Origin: Azorinus chamasolen
Taxonomy: Eukaryota > Mollusca > Bivalvia > Cardiida > Solecurtidae
DNA: 64,000 nucleotides
NCBI GenBank assembly: GCA_963576725.1
Contig: OY755239.1
Span: forward strand, 57,517,953-57,581,952
Direction of reading: 5' to 3'
The notes below the pieces were generated by a model. The model was not told the DNA's origin. It ran no database searches and worked only from the letters and a program-made list of their open reading frames with translations. Of this stretch, positions 1 to 10,628 are shown in pieces. Numbering within the stretch: the first letter of the stretch is position 1; the number at the start of each line of letters is the position of its first letter. The position numbers were made by a program, and so were the translations under genes.

Positions 1-22
1 CGATGAAACCGTGATCACCAAT

Positions 23-90
23 ACAAACTATTTGAATCCAAATGAGACGCCGTATGATGTGGCGTCTTATTAGGATCCAAACTGTTTGGC
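23..90 (+). mobile_element. C-family palindrome, edge copy
   Basis: Imperfect palindrome built on GGATCC..GAGACGCC arms, the core of family C. The flank before it resembles the short C flank but the terminus is not visible, so the copy is partial or decayed. The arms carry the usual A versus T difference next to GATCC. Confidence 0.6.
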
Positions 91-440
91 ACTTTAACCA
101 TATGTTTGCAAAGAAAGGAAGGAAATGTTATTTTGAGAATGGACGCAGACGACAATAGTTGGAGAAGAAAACATACTTAGCGTTCAAAGGTTTAATATAT
201 TAATCGTTTGCCATTTAAGAAACACATAATTTATTGTACGGAAATGATTATTACATTGTAATTGCTATGTACTATATGTAGATGGGTTTCTTCAGATAAG
301 GCATTTGACACCCAGGACTGATAATATATAAAGCAACATTATTTACCAGCAAGTCTTTCTTTGAACGACACAGAATTGTCAAATGCATTTGTAAACCCGT
401 TCACTGCCAAATATGGTTATCTACTACAAGTTTGGCTTGC
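91..440. other. No gene seen
   Basis: AT-rich sequence without a convincing open frame or repeat. A motif near 393 resembles the terminal part of family C but is too short to call. Confidence 0.5.
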
Positions 441-669
441 TTAACCCATTCCCTCATAGGCTATTTTTAGATCCAACCACTTTGAATAAATCTACCGAAA
501 AGGATCATTAACTAGAGAAAAGGAATGTTTTAGAATTGTGTAGTTCTTAAAAACATTGTGATAAATAAAGCATTTGCTCCTATGGAGCAAATACTTTATT
601 TATTACAATGGTTTCAAAAAGTGACTTTTAAGGGGCGTAGAAAGGCGTATTTATGGCGGAAAGGCTTAA
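441..669 (-). mobile_element. D-family TTAA MITE
   Basis: TTAA at 441-444 and 666-669. The left end reads TTAACCCATTCCCTC and the right end is a degraded version of its complement. The palindrome at 549-614 has arms built on ATTGTGATAAATA..GCTCC around a TATG centre. Long flank first, hence minus. Confidence 0.85.
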
Positions 670-795
670 TTCCCCCTATTTATTTCAAAATTCACACCAC
701 AGTAACACACAGTTTGGATCTTGATTAGATGCCGTAATGCTCATCTGGATCCAAAACGTGTGCATAGGTAATCACAAATACAGGAGTAAAGGTTT
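670..795 (-). mobile_element. C-family MITE, degenerate
   Basis: GGATC-based palindrome at 708-761 followed by TGCATAGGTAATCAC, the short flank of family C, and a degraded AAAGGTTTA end. It abuts the preceding D element. Confidence 0.6.
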
Positions 796-799
796 AGGA

Positions 800-935
800 A
801 CACTATTTCACATTTTTATTCTGAATAGGAACATATTTCCAGCCAGTGGGATATATTCACAATTTCCTTATTTTATTTAAATGTAAAATTATTCTTGTAA
901 GGGAGATTCTGGGGATTTTTATGTCACTATAACAG
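800..935 (+). repeat. Segment Z, tentative extra copy (Z0)
   Basis: Contains ATTTAAATGTAAAAT followed by TCTTG-like and GAGA-like spacing seen in segment Z at 18.6 and 29.8 kb. The similarity is weak and AT-rich, so this could be chance. Confidence 0.3.
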
Positions 936-1040
936 GGTTAAGACGTATTCATTGTTGTCATTTTTATTTATGATATTGATGGCGCCAAATTCCCGCTAAG
1001 AAGACAATTGATATCTTGTTATTGTCGACAAATAAGAATA

Positions 1041-1185
1041 TACATTAAACCCCCTCTAAACCGGAATTCTAGTTGAAAAGAAATTAGATAACTTTTAGAT
1101 AGTTATCCTGCATTAAGCTGCCACCTGTCTCCAAGACCGTTCATTTACACTAAATTGAACGTCCTGTTAAGAGAGGTTTACTGTA
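1041..1185. mobile_element. P1 TA MITE with one palindrome arm lost
   Basis: Starts TACATTAAACC and ends GGTTTACTGTA with AACCGGAATTC near the left end, typical P1. Only the right inner arm (GCATTAAGCTGCCACCTG) remains, so half of the hairpin has been deleted. Confidence 0.75.
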
Positions 1186-1224
1186 ATCGGAGTGATATTG
1201 TATTGACCCTTGTCCTTGTGAAAA

Positions 1225-1496
1225 ACATAGTTTTCTACAATAAATGGTCCCTTGTCATTCAGTTTGTTACAAGGTGGAATGATAAAGTTAAAGAGACAAA
1301 GAGTCATCATATCCCCAATCCCCCAATACTTTAGAACATAGAATGACAATTAATTTTAAGGTGGAATGACAGTAATTTTAGGTGGAATGACATACTTCTA
1401 AGACATTGTAGCCAGTGTATTCCCTTTTGGAAATGGAGTGACATTGTTGTAAGGTGGAGTGACACTGAATGACATACATACTCCTACATTTGACAG
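1225..1496 (+). repeat. Short copy of the GGAATGACA satellite with its leader
   Basis: A leader of about 130 bp (CATAAATGGTCCCTTGTC-like through ACTTTAGAACATAGAATG) followed by a few GGTGGAATGACA units. The same leader begins the large array at 4352, so the two arrays derive from one source. Confidence 0.75.
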
Positions 1497-1572
1497 GCAT
1501 TAAGCTACCACCTGCCTTACAGACCCACGAGTATACCTCTTGTTGATGTCCGCTTAAGAGAGGTTCTACTGA
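1497..1572. mobile_element. P1 right half
   Basis: GCATTAAGCTACCACCTG followed by CGCTTAAGAGAGGTTCTACTG, the right inner arm and right end of P1. It is fused directly to the satellite on its left, so the left half is missing. Confidence 0.65.
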
Positions 1573-1603
1573 GTCTAGTTTGACACCCCAGATGTTTGAC
1601 ATA

Positions 1604-1800
1604 TACAGTAGAACATGCCTTTAACGACCACATATTGAATAAACATAGGGTGTCGAAAGTAGCATGTGGTTGCTCGATGAAGGGTGATATATTCTTGGTG
1701 GAGCTTTCGGCATATATTTCGTCCTGCATTAACCTACCACATGTCTTAAAAACAATGATTATAGTTTCATTTTGGTGGCACTGTAGACAGGTGTCACTGT
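1604..1800. mobile_element. P1 TA MITE, degenerate
   Basis: Begins TACAGTAGAACATGCC and ends with AGACAGGTGTCACTGTG. Inside are GGAGCTTTCGGC and CCTGCATTAACCTACCAC, the eroded P1 palindrome. Confidence 0.7.
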
Positions 1801-2184
1801 GCTGTTAATGAAGCTGGAAATACTGTTGTCGTGTCACTTTACGGATGTTGCTAGAGCTACCGATACATCGCACATCATCGCCGCTTGTCCTTAAAAGTCT
1901 TTTAAAGTTGCCACTTCCAACCGTGAATGTGAAGATAACACAAAACGTACAAGTTACACTACATCACAAATAAAAAAAAGTAATAAAACTAAGTGTCGTG
2001 TACTGTATTTTAAGATGCATTTGTGTAACATTTAACTTGAACCGCAATTGCATCTCGCAAGTGTAAAACATAATTACGATATGTTACAGCTCATAAATAC
2101 GACTAATACCTGCACTAGAAAATGTCTTCACGCAATACATATTTCCGCTTTAATGAGGAACCTAGGGCTAGTCCTATGGATTAT
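1801..2184. other. No gene seen
   Basis: AT-rich single-copy-looking sequence. Nothing recognisable except ACTTGAACCGCA near 2035, which recurs near 7850. Confidence 0.5.
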
Positions 2185-2516
2185 TTGTGTGAATGTTGTG
2201 TGTATGTGTGGTTGGGTGTGAAAGCGTGCGTGTGTCTGTGTGTATGTGTGCATGTCTGTCTGTCTGTCTGTATGTATATATGTGGGTACATGTGTGTATG
2301 TGTATTTGTGTGTCTGTGCCTGTGTCTATGCATAGGTTTATGTATATCTCTTCGTTTGCGTGCACGTTTGTGTGTGTGTGCCTGTGTATTTACGTGTGCG
2401 TGTGAGTGCGTGTGCGTGCAGGTTACGTTGTAAGTGTGTGTGTGTGTGTGTGTGCGTGTAAACGCGTGCGTGTGTGCTTGAAAGTTCGTGTGCATGTGCG
2501 TCTCTGTGTACTTAAT
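2185..2516. repeat. Imperfect GT-rich microsatellite
   Basis: Over 300 bases of interrupted (TG)n with TGTATG, TGTCTG and TGCGTG variants, including a pure GT run at 2434-2454. Open frames here on both strands are low-complexity (Cys/Val one way, His/Thr the other) and not genes. Confidence 0.9.
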
Positions 2517-2807
2517 TTGTATTTCTAGGGGTGATTTTGCGTTTTTGTACGGCAGCTCCTGTCTGACTTTCGTTTTCTATTTTAGATGTAAACGCTTCTC
2601 AAAATATATGTTTGTTATGGAAAATGTTTACCACACCCTTTCTCTGAAATTATTCGAATGCACTTGTCGTTGATTGTATGTCAACATAGATATAATTTTT
2701 CTTTTGACGTAATTACTCTCTGGTCTCAATCTAACAAACGCTGACCGAATGTTAGGACAGGTGTAAAATGTAAAACTCAAGCATAATATTTGGTCTTCAA
2801 TTACTGT

Positions 2808-3074
2808 TTAACCCTTTCCTTTATATAAACGCTTTTCACGCATTTGCAAACAGAGAAGACCCAGATCAGACGGCTCCATAGGAGCCGTTTGGTCAGGATA
2901 TGCCCTGATTGCTAATGGAACTTGATATATCTGTTTCTTTACTTTTGAAAATAGCTACAATGCTCCACCTTCCATATTTCATTATAACTATTTCGTCGAT
3001 AAATATTCAGCACGTATTGAAATTTGAAAATAAACCACATTGTGTGTTATTCTGTCAGAATAGGGAAATGTTAA
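2808..3074 (+). mobile_element. A-family TTAA MITE (subfamily b)
   Basis: TTAA at both ends with the left end TTAACCCTTTCCT. Palindrome at about 2845-2912 with the short-side arm GACCCAGATC and the other arm carrying T. The long flank has the subfamily b signature GCTACAATGCTCCACC. The right 40 bp differ from other copies. Confidence 0.85.
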
Positions 3075-3360
3075 GTTCGAATAATAAAGGTATGCACAAA
3101 CAAGTCGGTCTGTTAAGAGGTTGGAGCTCTATTTGCAATCATCTGTATCCAACAGTCTGTTTGGATACATCTTGGCTATAAGCATATAAGTCCCGAAAAC
3201 ACAAGTAGAGCATGACCTGGTACATAACCGTTTGTTCCGAGATTTTGTTGACCTCAGTGTTTGGCAATTACTTCGATCTTACATATAATCTTACATATAA
3301 CAAACTACAACAACATATTCTATATTTATTGTTCTCGTGTAATTCACCGTCATGCATGAC

Positions 3361-3556
3361 CTAACCATTCCCACTCGGGACACACTTGCATTGTCATTTG
3401 CAAACAGTGTAGACCCAGATAAGAAGGCTCCCGGAGGAGCCCTCTGATCAAGGTATGCACGGTTTGTCATTCTAAATCCTCTAGCAAGTTTAAGCCTTTC
3501 ATACTGAGTGGAATCTGTATGTAAACGTAGATGAACATTCAGGGTTGAAATGGTTA
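3361..3556 (+). mobile_element. F-family TTAA MITE
   Basis: Left end CTAACCATTCCC, right end TTGAAATGGTTAA. Palindrome at about 3399-3470 with arms GACCCAGAT and TGATCAAGG. It matches the copies at 42.4, 50.7 and 51.5 kb. Confidence 0.75.
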
Positions 3557-3566
3557 AACACAACAC

Positions 3567-3806
3567 TTAACACATGTCTTTCTGTGCCTTTGCAAACAGA
3601 GTAGACCCAGATCAGACGGCTCCTATAGGAGCCGTCTGATCAGGGTCTGCTCTGTATGCTTATGATATAATATAGAATCTGATATGATTCTACAGTTTCT
3701 GCCATGACTAAAACATTATTTGTCCATGTGCTATTACAACAATGAATCTAATTAATATTCAAAATGCCATTATTTCTTATATGAATATTCATGGAGTAAA
3801 GGGTTA
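3567..3806 (+). mobile_element. A-family TTAA MITE (subfamily a)
   Basis: TTAA 3567-3570 and 3803-3806. Near-perfect palindrome at about 3590-3651 with CTCCTATAGGAG centre and the fixed A/T arm difference. The long flank has TTCTACAGTTTCTGCC and ends in ATGGAGTAAAGGGTTAA. Confidence 0.9.
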
Positions 3807-3856
3807 AACAGTGTTACGAAGAAAATGATAATACTTCTACGTACATGTGCATTATC

Positions 3857-4065
3857 GTAACCTTTATCCCGCTATTTGCGACTTGACTCTCGCATTTGCA
3901 AAACAGTTTGGACCTAAACAAGACGCCGAGTAACTCGGCGTATCACCAGAGTCCAAGCTATCTGATCGGTCAATAGTTTCTCAAAAGCTGGACCGAATAA
4001 GTATTAGTCATATTGCCACCCGTGCCAACTTGAGCAGACATTCAATTTTCACAGCGGGATAGCTA
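3857..4065 (+). mobile_element. H-family MITE
   Basis: Starts GTAACCTTTATCCCGCT and ends AGCGGGATAGCTAA. The palindrome core CGCCGAGTAACTCGGCG is flanked by GTTTGGACC and GTCCAAGC. The internal CAATAGTTTCTCAAAAGC recurs in every H copy. The TTAA sites are mutated. Confidence 0.8.
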
Positions 4066-4351
4066 ATTTCACATAATTTATATTATTTGCTTGTCTACGT
4101 TCTTTAAAATTTAACATGAAAGCCATACATCAACTAATGAAGAGGTCTGTAGAGAATAAACTGTTGACAGAAAACGATAGGGATGCAGTCATTCATCGTA
4201 GCAGTCGGAGGTTAATATAAATTATTTTAAAGCATAGTGCAAACTGGTCGTCGTTCTCTTTCCCATGCTGTATTTCTCTATAGACGTAGAAGATAGGTCG
4301 TAGTTTCAAACACCCTAAATTGAATGACGAATGAAAATGGAATGACGCATG

Positions 4352-5807
4352 ACAGGTAGTATTTTTCTACCATAAATGGTCCCTTGTCATTCAGTTTGTT
4401 ACATCGTGGAATGATACTTGTTCCACTAAAGTTAAAGAGACACAGGGTCATCATATCCCAAAAACACCAATACTTTAGAACATAGAATGACAATTTTAAG
4501 GTAGAATGGCACTGACTATAGGTGGAATGACACTGATTATAGGTGGAATGACATACTCTGGGACATCATAGCCCCTATATCCCCTTTGGCAGATGGAATG
4601 CCACTGACTATAGGTAAATTGACACATTTTGAGACATTGTAGTCAGTATATGCCCTTTTGGAAATTGAATGACACTGCTGTAAGGTGGAAAAACACTGAG
4701 TACAGGTGTAATGACATACTTTTATGACATCATGGCCCCATTATCCCCTTTCGGAAATGGAATAACACTGACTGTAGGTGGAATGGCATTCTTTTGAGAC
4801 AGTGTAGCCCGTATATGCCCTTTGGAAATGGAATGACACTGTTGTAAGGTGGAATGACACTGATTATAGGTGGAATGGCATACTTGTTAGACCTTAAAGC
4901 CCCTATATCCCCTTTGGGAAATGGAATGACACGGACTGTAGGTGGAATGACATACGTTTGAGGCATTGTAGCCCGTATATGCCCTTTGGGAAATGGAATG
5001 GCACTGTTGTAAGGTGGAATGGCACTGACTATATGTGGAATGACACTGATTATAGGTGTAATAACATACTCTGGGATATAATAACCCCAATATCCCCTTT
5101 GGGAAATGGAATGACACTGACTAACGATAGATTGACATATTTTTAGACATTGTAGCCCGCATATGCCGTTTGGGAAATGGATTGACACTGTTGTAAGGTT
5201 GGATGAAATTCATTATAAGTTGAATGACATACTTTTGAGACATAATATCCCCTATATCACCTTTTGGAAATGGAATGACACTGACTATAGATTGAATGAC
5301 ATACTTGTGAGACATTATAGCCCCAATATCACATTAATAAATATGAGTGACACACTTGTAAGCTAAAATGACACTGAATATAGGTGGAATGCCATACTTT
5401 TGAGACATTATATCTCTTATGCCCCCTTTGAAAAATGGAATGACAATATTATAATGCTGATTGTCATGAATTATAGGTGGAATGAGATATTTGTGAGATA
5501 TTATATCCCTTACATCTCCTTGTAATATTTAATGACACAATGTTAAGGTAAAATGACATTGAAAATGGGTGGAACGACATATGTTTGAGACATGATATCT
5601 CATATCTCCTTTCAAAAATGGAATAACACTGTTTTAATGTGGATTGACATATTGTTGAGACATTACATTCCTTACATCTCGGAAAATATGACAATGCAAT
5701 TTCAAGGTGGAATGACACTGAATTTGTGTGGAATGGCATAATTGTGAGACATTATATCTCTTATGTCCCCTTTGCGAAATGGAATGACACTATCTCAAAA
5801 ATGTCAG
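4352..5807 (+). repeat. Large GGAATGACA satellite with 71+93 bp higher-order unit
   Basis: After the leader also seen at 1225, units containing GGTGGAATGACACTGA alternate. The marker CCCTTTGGGAAATGG falls at about 4581, 4652, 4745, 4817, 4909, 4981, 5094, 5165 and 5259, giving steps of about 71 and 93. The unit is therefore a dimer of about 164 bp; units decay toward the right. A minus-strand open frame of 152 codons here is repeat-derived. Confidence 0.9.
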
Positions 5808-5965
5808 TAAAACATTATTCACTGTCATTCCATCTTAAATAGTGTCATCCCATTTCATAAAGAGGATAGAGGGCTCTACTTTATCCAAAGTATGTCATTC
5901 TAGCTACATGTATTATCAGTGTCATTCCACCATCTTACAACAGTACCATTCCATTTCCCAAAGGC
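5808..5965 (-). repeat. Same satellite, inverted arm
   Basis: TGTCATTCCA and CCATTTCCCAAAGG, the complements of the satellite units, replace the direct orientation from about 5808. The array therefore ends in a head-to-head inversion. Confidence 0.8.
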
Positions 5966-5967
5966 CC

Positions 5968-6020
5968 ATAGGCATCCCATTTCTAATCTGAACAATTTCT
6001 TAAGTTCACAGCTTAATGCT
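5968..6020. mobile_element. P2 fragment
   Basis: TTTCTAATCTGAACAATTTC followed by TTCACAGCTTAATGC matches the inside of the P2 copy at 60.7 kb. Ends are missing. Confidence 0.55.
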
Positions 6021-6191
6021 TGAATTACAAACAACGTTTCTTTGTCAAAGAAGTATGACCTTGATGATTGATACTATCGATATGTCTTTAAAATCCAGTC
6101 ATTACTTGCAATAACCACTGTGAATAAAATAAACTTTGCCAGACTGACGAGCCGTATTTTTACGTGTCTTGGTCGTTACTCCACATATGTT

Positions 6192-6362
6192 TATGCAAGA
6201 AATAATGACATCATGCTGATGTTCTATAATGGTATACAAACAAAGGGAGATTTGGCCATGGCAGAAACTGTAGAACCTAATCTATTTGCTAGGCAAACAT
6301 GCAGATCCTGACTAGACTGTTTTAACCAGAGCCGTTTGACCTGGGTCTACTTTGTAAAGGCG
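6192..6362 (-). mobile_element. A-family MITE, truncated
   Basis: Contains GCAAGAAATAATGACATCATG, GCAGAAACTGTAGAA, AGATCCTGA and CTGGGTCTACTTTG in the minus order of family A. The left terminus is absent and the palindrome is eroded; the element runs into the D element. Confidence 0.7.
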
Positions 6363-6577
6363 TTAACCCGTTCCTCCATAAATACGCCTTTCTACGTATC
6401 TGTAATAGTCACTTCTTGAAACCATTGTGATAAATAGAGCATATGCTCCTATGGAGCAAATGCTCTATTTACCACAATGGTTTCAGGACTACCCAATTCT
6501 AATTGTTTCCTTTTCTGTAGTAAATGCTCTTTTTCATTCAAAGAGGATGGATATGAGCATGTGAGGGAATGGGTTAA
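6363..6577 (+). mobile_element. D-family TTAA MITE
   Basis: TTAA 6363-6366 and 6574-6577. Left end TTAACCCGTTCCTCC, right end GAGGGAATGGGTTAA. Near-perfect palindrome at about 6415-6483 with GCTCCTATGGAGC centre. Confidence 0.9.
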
Positions 6578-6785
6578 AAGGAGTACATAAGGAGTAACGG
6601 TTTTAATAATATACCGTGTAAAATCTGGATATTGGGAAATGCTCAAATACCCCACCTATTAAACGTATCGTTCATTATTACGTTGTCTCATCATCGAACA
6701 GCGAAATGTGTCCTTACATATCTCGTCCCTATGTGCTTTATAAGTTATCGGTGTAATTCAAACATTACACATCGTTATTGATACA

Positions 6786-7000
6786 TGCATCGTTATTCAA
6801 ATACATCTAGCGGATATCGATATTACAAAGGTATTTAGCGGACATCGTTATTACAAATGTATCTAGCAGATATCGATATTAAAAGTTTATTTTGCGGATA
6901 TTATGATAACAAATGTGTGTAGCGGGTATGGTTATAACAAAGGTACAATGTATTTAGCAGATACCGCTATTGCAATAGTTTCTGATGGATATTCATTGTA
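6786..7000 (+). repeat. 28-bp degenerate tandem repeat
   Basis: AGCGGATATCG-like motifs at 6809, 6837, 6865, 6893 and 6921 are spaced exactly 28 bp; the next follows 35 bp later after a small insertion. About seven copies, varying mainly at the TATC/CATC position. Confidence 0.8.
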
Positions 7001-7544
7001 CCTGCATAAAACAAATTTGGACAGTTAAATAAAAAGCAAGCACATTTTATATGTTGGCATACATATATTATAACGAAATATAGTATAAAAAAGAAATACT
7101 TAGATGTTGGTGATATGCATTACTTGAAAAACGGGACCCACAGAAACAATGCAAATTATCATTGTCCGTTTCTCTCAAGTCCAATAAACGAATTACTAGC
7201 CCTCTATTGGTTCAGTACAATGAAGCGGTGTTTTTGTTCAGTTGTGTTGTCCGATTAAAGACGGTTTAAAGCAATTCAGCAATTCAATCATTATACATGT
7301 TATTAGGTTATGCTATTTGACTAAGGCTAACCACGAAACATGCGAAAATATACATACCGAAATCCCATTTCGAAACGGTTTTAAATATGTATTATAAATT
7401 ATAATGTTTTAAAATACAAAATGCGTGGAATAGACAGAACGAATATTTACAATATATCTGAGTTAGCAGAGTATTTAATCATTTCGATAATGAATATTCA
7501 AGTAAGAAAAAGGACATCATGAATATAGATCAGGTTTTTTATAT
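7001..7544. other. No gene seen
   Basis: AT-rich unique-looking sequence with no convincing frame, hairpin or repeat. Confidence 0.5.
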
Positions 7545-7705
7545 TCGAATATGAAAACGGGATCTGTAGCATTTATATCATTTTATAAGCAGACAGAGCA
7601 GATCATGATTATACGGTCACACAGGAACACTCCGATCAGTGCCTACTCTGTATGGGCATAAAAAGGCGTACCGGTATATATGGAGTAAAGAGTTCATAAC
7701 ATTCA
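7545..7705 (-). mobile_element. A-family MITE, heavily decayed
   Basis: Relics in minus order: AGACAGAGCAGATCATGA, GATCAGTGCCTACTCTG, AAAAAGGCGTA and a final AGTAAAGAGTT. Termini are not clear. Confidence 0.4.
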
Positions 7706-8248
7706 ATGCGAATGATAATTTGGAGGTTTTAGTAAATGGCAGGTAAACGGACAGTATTCAATTACCTCTTTGTCCATATAAGCAGTATAAATCAGTGAAA
7801 TGTGTATGTTTGGTTGTAGACAACATGCCATTTGAATATTCCTGTTTGACTTGAACCGCATTAGAGTTGTCAAATGTTAAACAGAAATTCCAAACCATTT
7901 CCTGACAATAATTCTTCATATCAATTATACATGAAATGAAATATTAACAAAGCCAAACATCGACACACGGTTATAAACATGTTCATTGTTCCGTTTTGGT
8001 CAACCGTAAATAGTTTAATCTAAGAGCAAAAGCGGTAAACATAATATATGGTTCGATGAAGGTAGATAAATAACAGTTAAATAGCTGTACAAACCAAAAT
8101 CATTTGAAATTCACTTCCCGAATGTTGACACACGTAATACACTTTAATAACTGCATTGCCTCTCAGAACTTAATCCATTTATATAAATTGCTCCAACTAG
8201 TTAAACGTGTATGTTATCTCTATTAAAATGAATTAGATAATAAGTATT
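7706..8248. other. No gene seen; flank of segment X
   Basis: Unique AT-rich DNA. ACTTGAACCGCAT near 7850 resembles a stretch near 2035. The last 50 bases may already align with the sequence before segment X at 22.8 kb. Confidence 0.4.
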
Positions 8249-8538
8249 AAGGTCAATCTTAATAAATCTCCTCAGACGAATTCAACCGATGTAAAACGAT
8301 AATTTCAGTATATTGACAAAAACATTATTCGACGCCTTTGAAGTTGTAAATAGTCCTGAATAGAGGATGATTGGACCAACAGAATGGGAACAGACAATTT
8401 CTTTCTCATTAATTTAGATTTCCCACTGATTTATAGCTTGTATTGACGCAGTGTACAGACACTTGCGTGGTAGAGGATGACTTAAGAAAATGTTAAACCT
8501 TCAGCATTCCAATACATTTATTGTTTATTGTTTTATTC
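8249..8538 (+). repeat. Segment X, copy 1
   Basis: Aligns over about 290 bp with 22848-23141, sharing long exact blocks such as CCTTTGAAGTTGTAAAT, GAATAGAGGATGATT, ACAGACAATTTCTTTCTC and GGATGACTTAAGAAAA. A weaker third copy is at 45.6 kb. Not palindromic, no open frame and no transposon ends. Confidence 0.85.
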
Positions 8539-8780
8539 CTTAGAATCAAACAGCGAAACATAAATATAACGTTAAAGTTTCTAGACATAGAACATGCGAA
8601 AGACAGAGTACTGACTTTATAGATGTACATATACAGCAAATATAAAAAATGATTCTCCTGGTGTGCTTGATACATGTCATACCTGCACCAACCGTTACCC
8701 CATGTTAATCATGTTAATTTAACAATATGTAATGGTCTATACAACTTTGATTGTCTAAATAATGTTTCCGTTATGGATTG

Positions 8781-8935
8781 CTTAGCTCTTACCCCATTTA
8801 CAGCGACCCGTGTTACATTTGCAAACAGCTTGGGTCCAGATAAGATGCCGAGTACCTCATCAGGATCCAGGCTGTTTGACACTCGGTCAATAGTTTCTCA
8901 AAAACTTGTCTAGTAACCTTCATTGAGTCAGGAAG
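8781..8935 (+). mobile_element. H-family MITE, degenerate
   Basis: GCAAACAGCTTGGGTCCAG then CATCAGGATCC, GCTGTTTGACACTCGG and TCAATAGTTTCTCAAAA, as in other H copies. The central palindrome has lost part of its right arm and the ends are eroded. Confidence 0.65.
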
Positions 8936-9003
8936 TAACCTAACTTGCATCAGATCCACACTGGTGGTGCAGACATTGATTTGTAGGGAGATGTAAGAGT
9001 TAA

Positions 9004-9716
9004 TATGCAGTAAAACTCCTCTAAATCGGACGTTCAGTTTAATATAAATATGGTACTTCATTCTCAGTGTTGTTATATTTTCTGGTCATTTGGGGTCATA
9101 AGTTTTCATGTTATTATTATTGAAAATTGAATACTGCTTAAGCCGGTGCTAGGGGGCGTGAGTAGTGTTGCACTTGTAATTACTACTCATGAACAGACTC
9201 AATAAAACCGAGTCCGCAATTTTCTCATTTTGCATTTCTACTTTTGCTTTCAATGGATCACCCATTTTCAGAATATATGTACTTCACAACAGCAGGTGTT
9301 AAGTGCTTGTGTGGCGGCCGTAAAAAGTCGCCCCGTACTTCATTCTCAGTGTTGTTATATTTTCTGATCCTTTGGAATCATAAGTTTTCATGTTATTATT
9401 ATTGAAAATTGAATACTGCTTAAGCCGGTGCTAGGGGGCGTGAGTAGTGTTGCACTTTTAATTACTACTCATGAACAGACTCAATAAAACCGAGTCTGCA
9501 ATTTTCTCATTTTGCATTTCTACTTTTGCTTTCAAAGGATCACCCATTTTCAGAATATTTGGATATGTTTGGCAGCTTAATGCAGGATGAACGTCACACA
9601 GAAAGCTCCTGTAGGAGCTTTCTGCATGACTTTCACCCTGCATTAACCACCCACTTGTCTAAAAGTATCTACATTATTCTCTTCTTGAATTCCGGTTTAG
9701 GGTGGCTATACTGTGC
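9004..9716. mobile_element. P1 TA MITE split by an N-repeat dimer
   Basis: The left end TATGCAGTAAAACTCC with AAATCGGACGTTCAG is at 9004-9052. The palindrome (AGAAAGCTCCTGTAGGAGC at about 9600) and right end (AATTCCGGTTTAGGG..ACTGTG) are at 9563-9716. The middle is two N units. Confidence 0.8.
9053..9562 (+). repeat. N repeat, tandem dimer with period 282
   Basis: GTACTTCATTCTCAGTG occurs at 9053 and 9335, and both copies run through GGGGGCGTGAGTAGTGTTGC, then CAGACTC-AATAAAAC-CGAGTCTG, to TTTTCAGAATAT. The units differ at a handful of positions. The AATAAA lies in the loop of a small hairpin. Related copies are at 15.2 kb (minus) and 60.1 kb. Confidence 0.85.
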
Positions 9717-9774
9717 ACGTTTATAGAATTACGCATTAGGAATACCCCCGTGTTTATACCGGTTATCGAACATT

Positions 9775-9971
9775 TTAACCATTATCACACTGGGTCTGTT
9801 CAATTTTGGATTTGGTGCAATTTTGACTACTTTCGATTCAATATAGCTTTTGAGAAACTGACCGTATAAAACACAGTTTGGATTTAGATCATACGCCGAA
9901 TTACTCTGCGTCTAACCTGGATCAAGGCTTTTAAATGCAAGTCAAATCAAGGATAGCGGTATATGGGTTAA
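9775..9971 (-). mobile_element. H-family MITE
   Basis: Reverse order of the H features: GCAATTTTGACTAC, GCTTTTGAGAAACTGACCG, then CGCCGAATTACTCTGCG and ATAGCGGTATATGGGTTAA. TTAA at 9775 and 9968. Confidence 0.7.
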
Positions 9972-10253
9972 ACTATAGTTGCGCGTGGTTGTGTGAAATA
10001 ATAAATACATTAATTATGTTGCCATTTTGGACTTTATGATTCTAATAAAAGCGCTTCTAATACTGTAAACCTGCTTCCTAATGTGTATTCTGTTTTGTCA
10101 TGTATTTATCATCGCCTGCGACTAAATTGACAGGGTTTTCTACTTTGATCCGTTTGATTCGCACGCATTTTATATGCTACATGTAGGTTCCATGGCCATC
10201 CCATTTGTGTCCTAAAGAAACACGGGACAGATTTATTCGATTTTACTTTTAAG

Positions 10254-10430
10254 TTAACTTTTTCGCTGCCAATGTCGAGTCTGTGATTACTTATGAGTAA
10301 CTCGGCGTCTGGTCAGGATTTAAACTGTTTGTTATTGTGACTGGTCTTACACAACACTGAAGAAAAAAAAAGAAACTTGGAGCAGACGGCAAAGTTTGCA
10401 GACGAAACAAGTTGGTAGCGAAAGAGTTAA
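10254..10430 (+). mobile_element. C-family MITE with one palindrome arm lost
   Basis: TTAACTTTTTCGCTGCC to GTAGCGAAAGAGTTAA, TTAA at both ends. Only the second arm (AACTCGGCGTCTGGTCAGG) of the core palindrome is present. Confidence 0.75.
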
Positions 10431-10479
10431 TCAGATGTTATATGGTGTCAAAGCTTGTTTACACAACACACATCAGTAC

Positions 10480-10628
10480 TTAACCCTTACAACACCCTTT
10501 TCAAATGGACTATTCCAAAATTCAAACAGGTCAAGTTTATGGAGAATAATTAGGGAGTTTTCTAAAGAAAAGTGGAACGTGAAAACAGTGCAGACCCTGA
10601 TGAGAGGTCTCCTCTAGCAACCCTCTCA
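10480..10628 (-). mobile_element. E-family MITE, truncated
   Basis: Starts TTAACCCTTACAACACCC and keeps the long flank (CCAAAATTCAAACAGGTCAA) and AGACCCTGATGAGAGG. The right arm and the short flank are gone. Confidence 0.7.

Noticed and set aside
2122..2495. Overlapping frames of about 100 codons on both strands
   Set aside because: Translation of a GT-rich microsatellite; low complexity.
4730..5188. 152-codon minus-strand open frame, the longest in the window
   Set aside because: It lies wholly in the 71+93 bp satellite and its residues repeat with the array; the unit is not a multiple of three.
9190..9225. Histone-type 3' stem-loop
   Set aside because: The hairpin has an AATAAA loop and lacks the histone stem sequence; it is part of repeat N.
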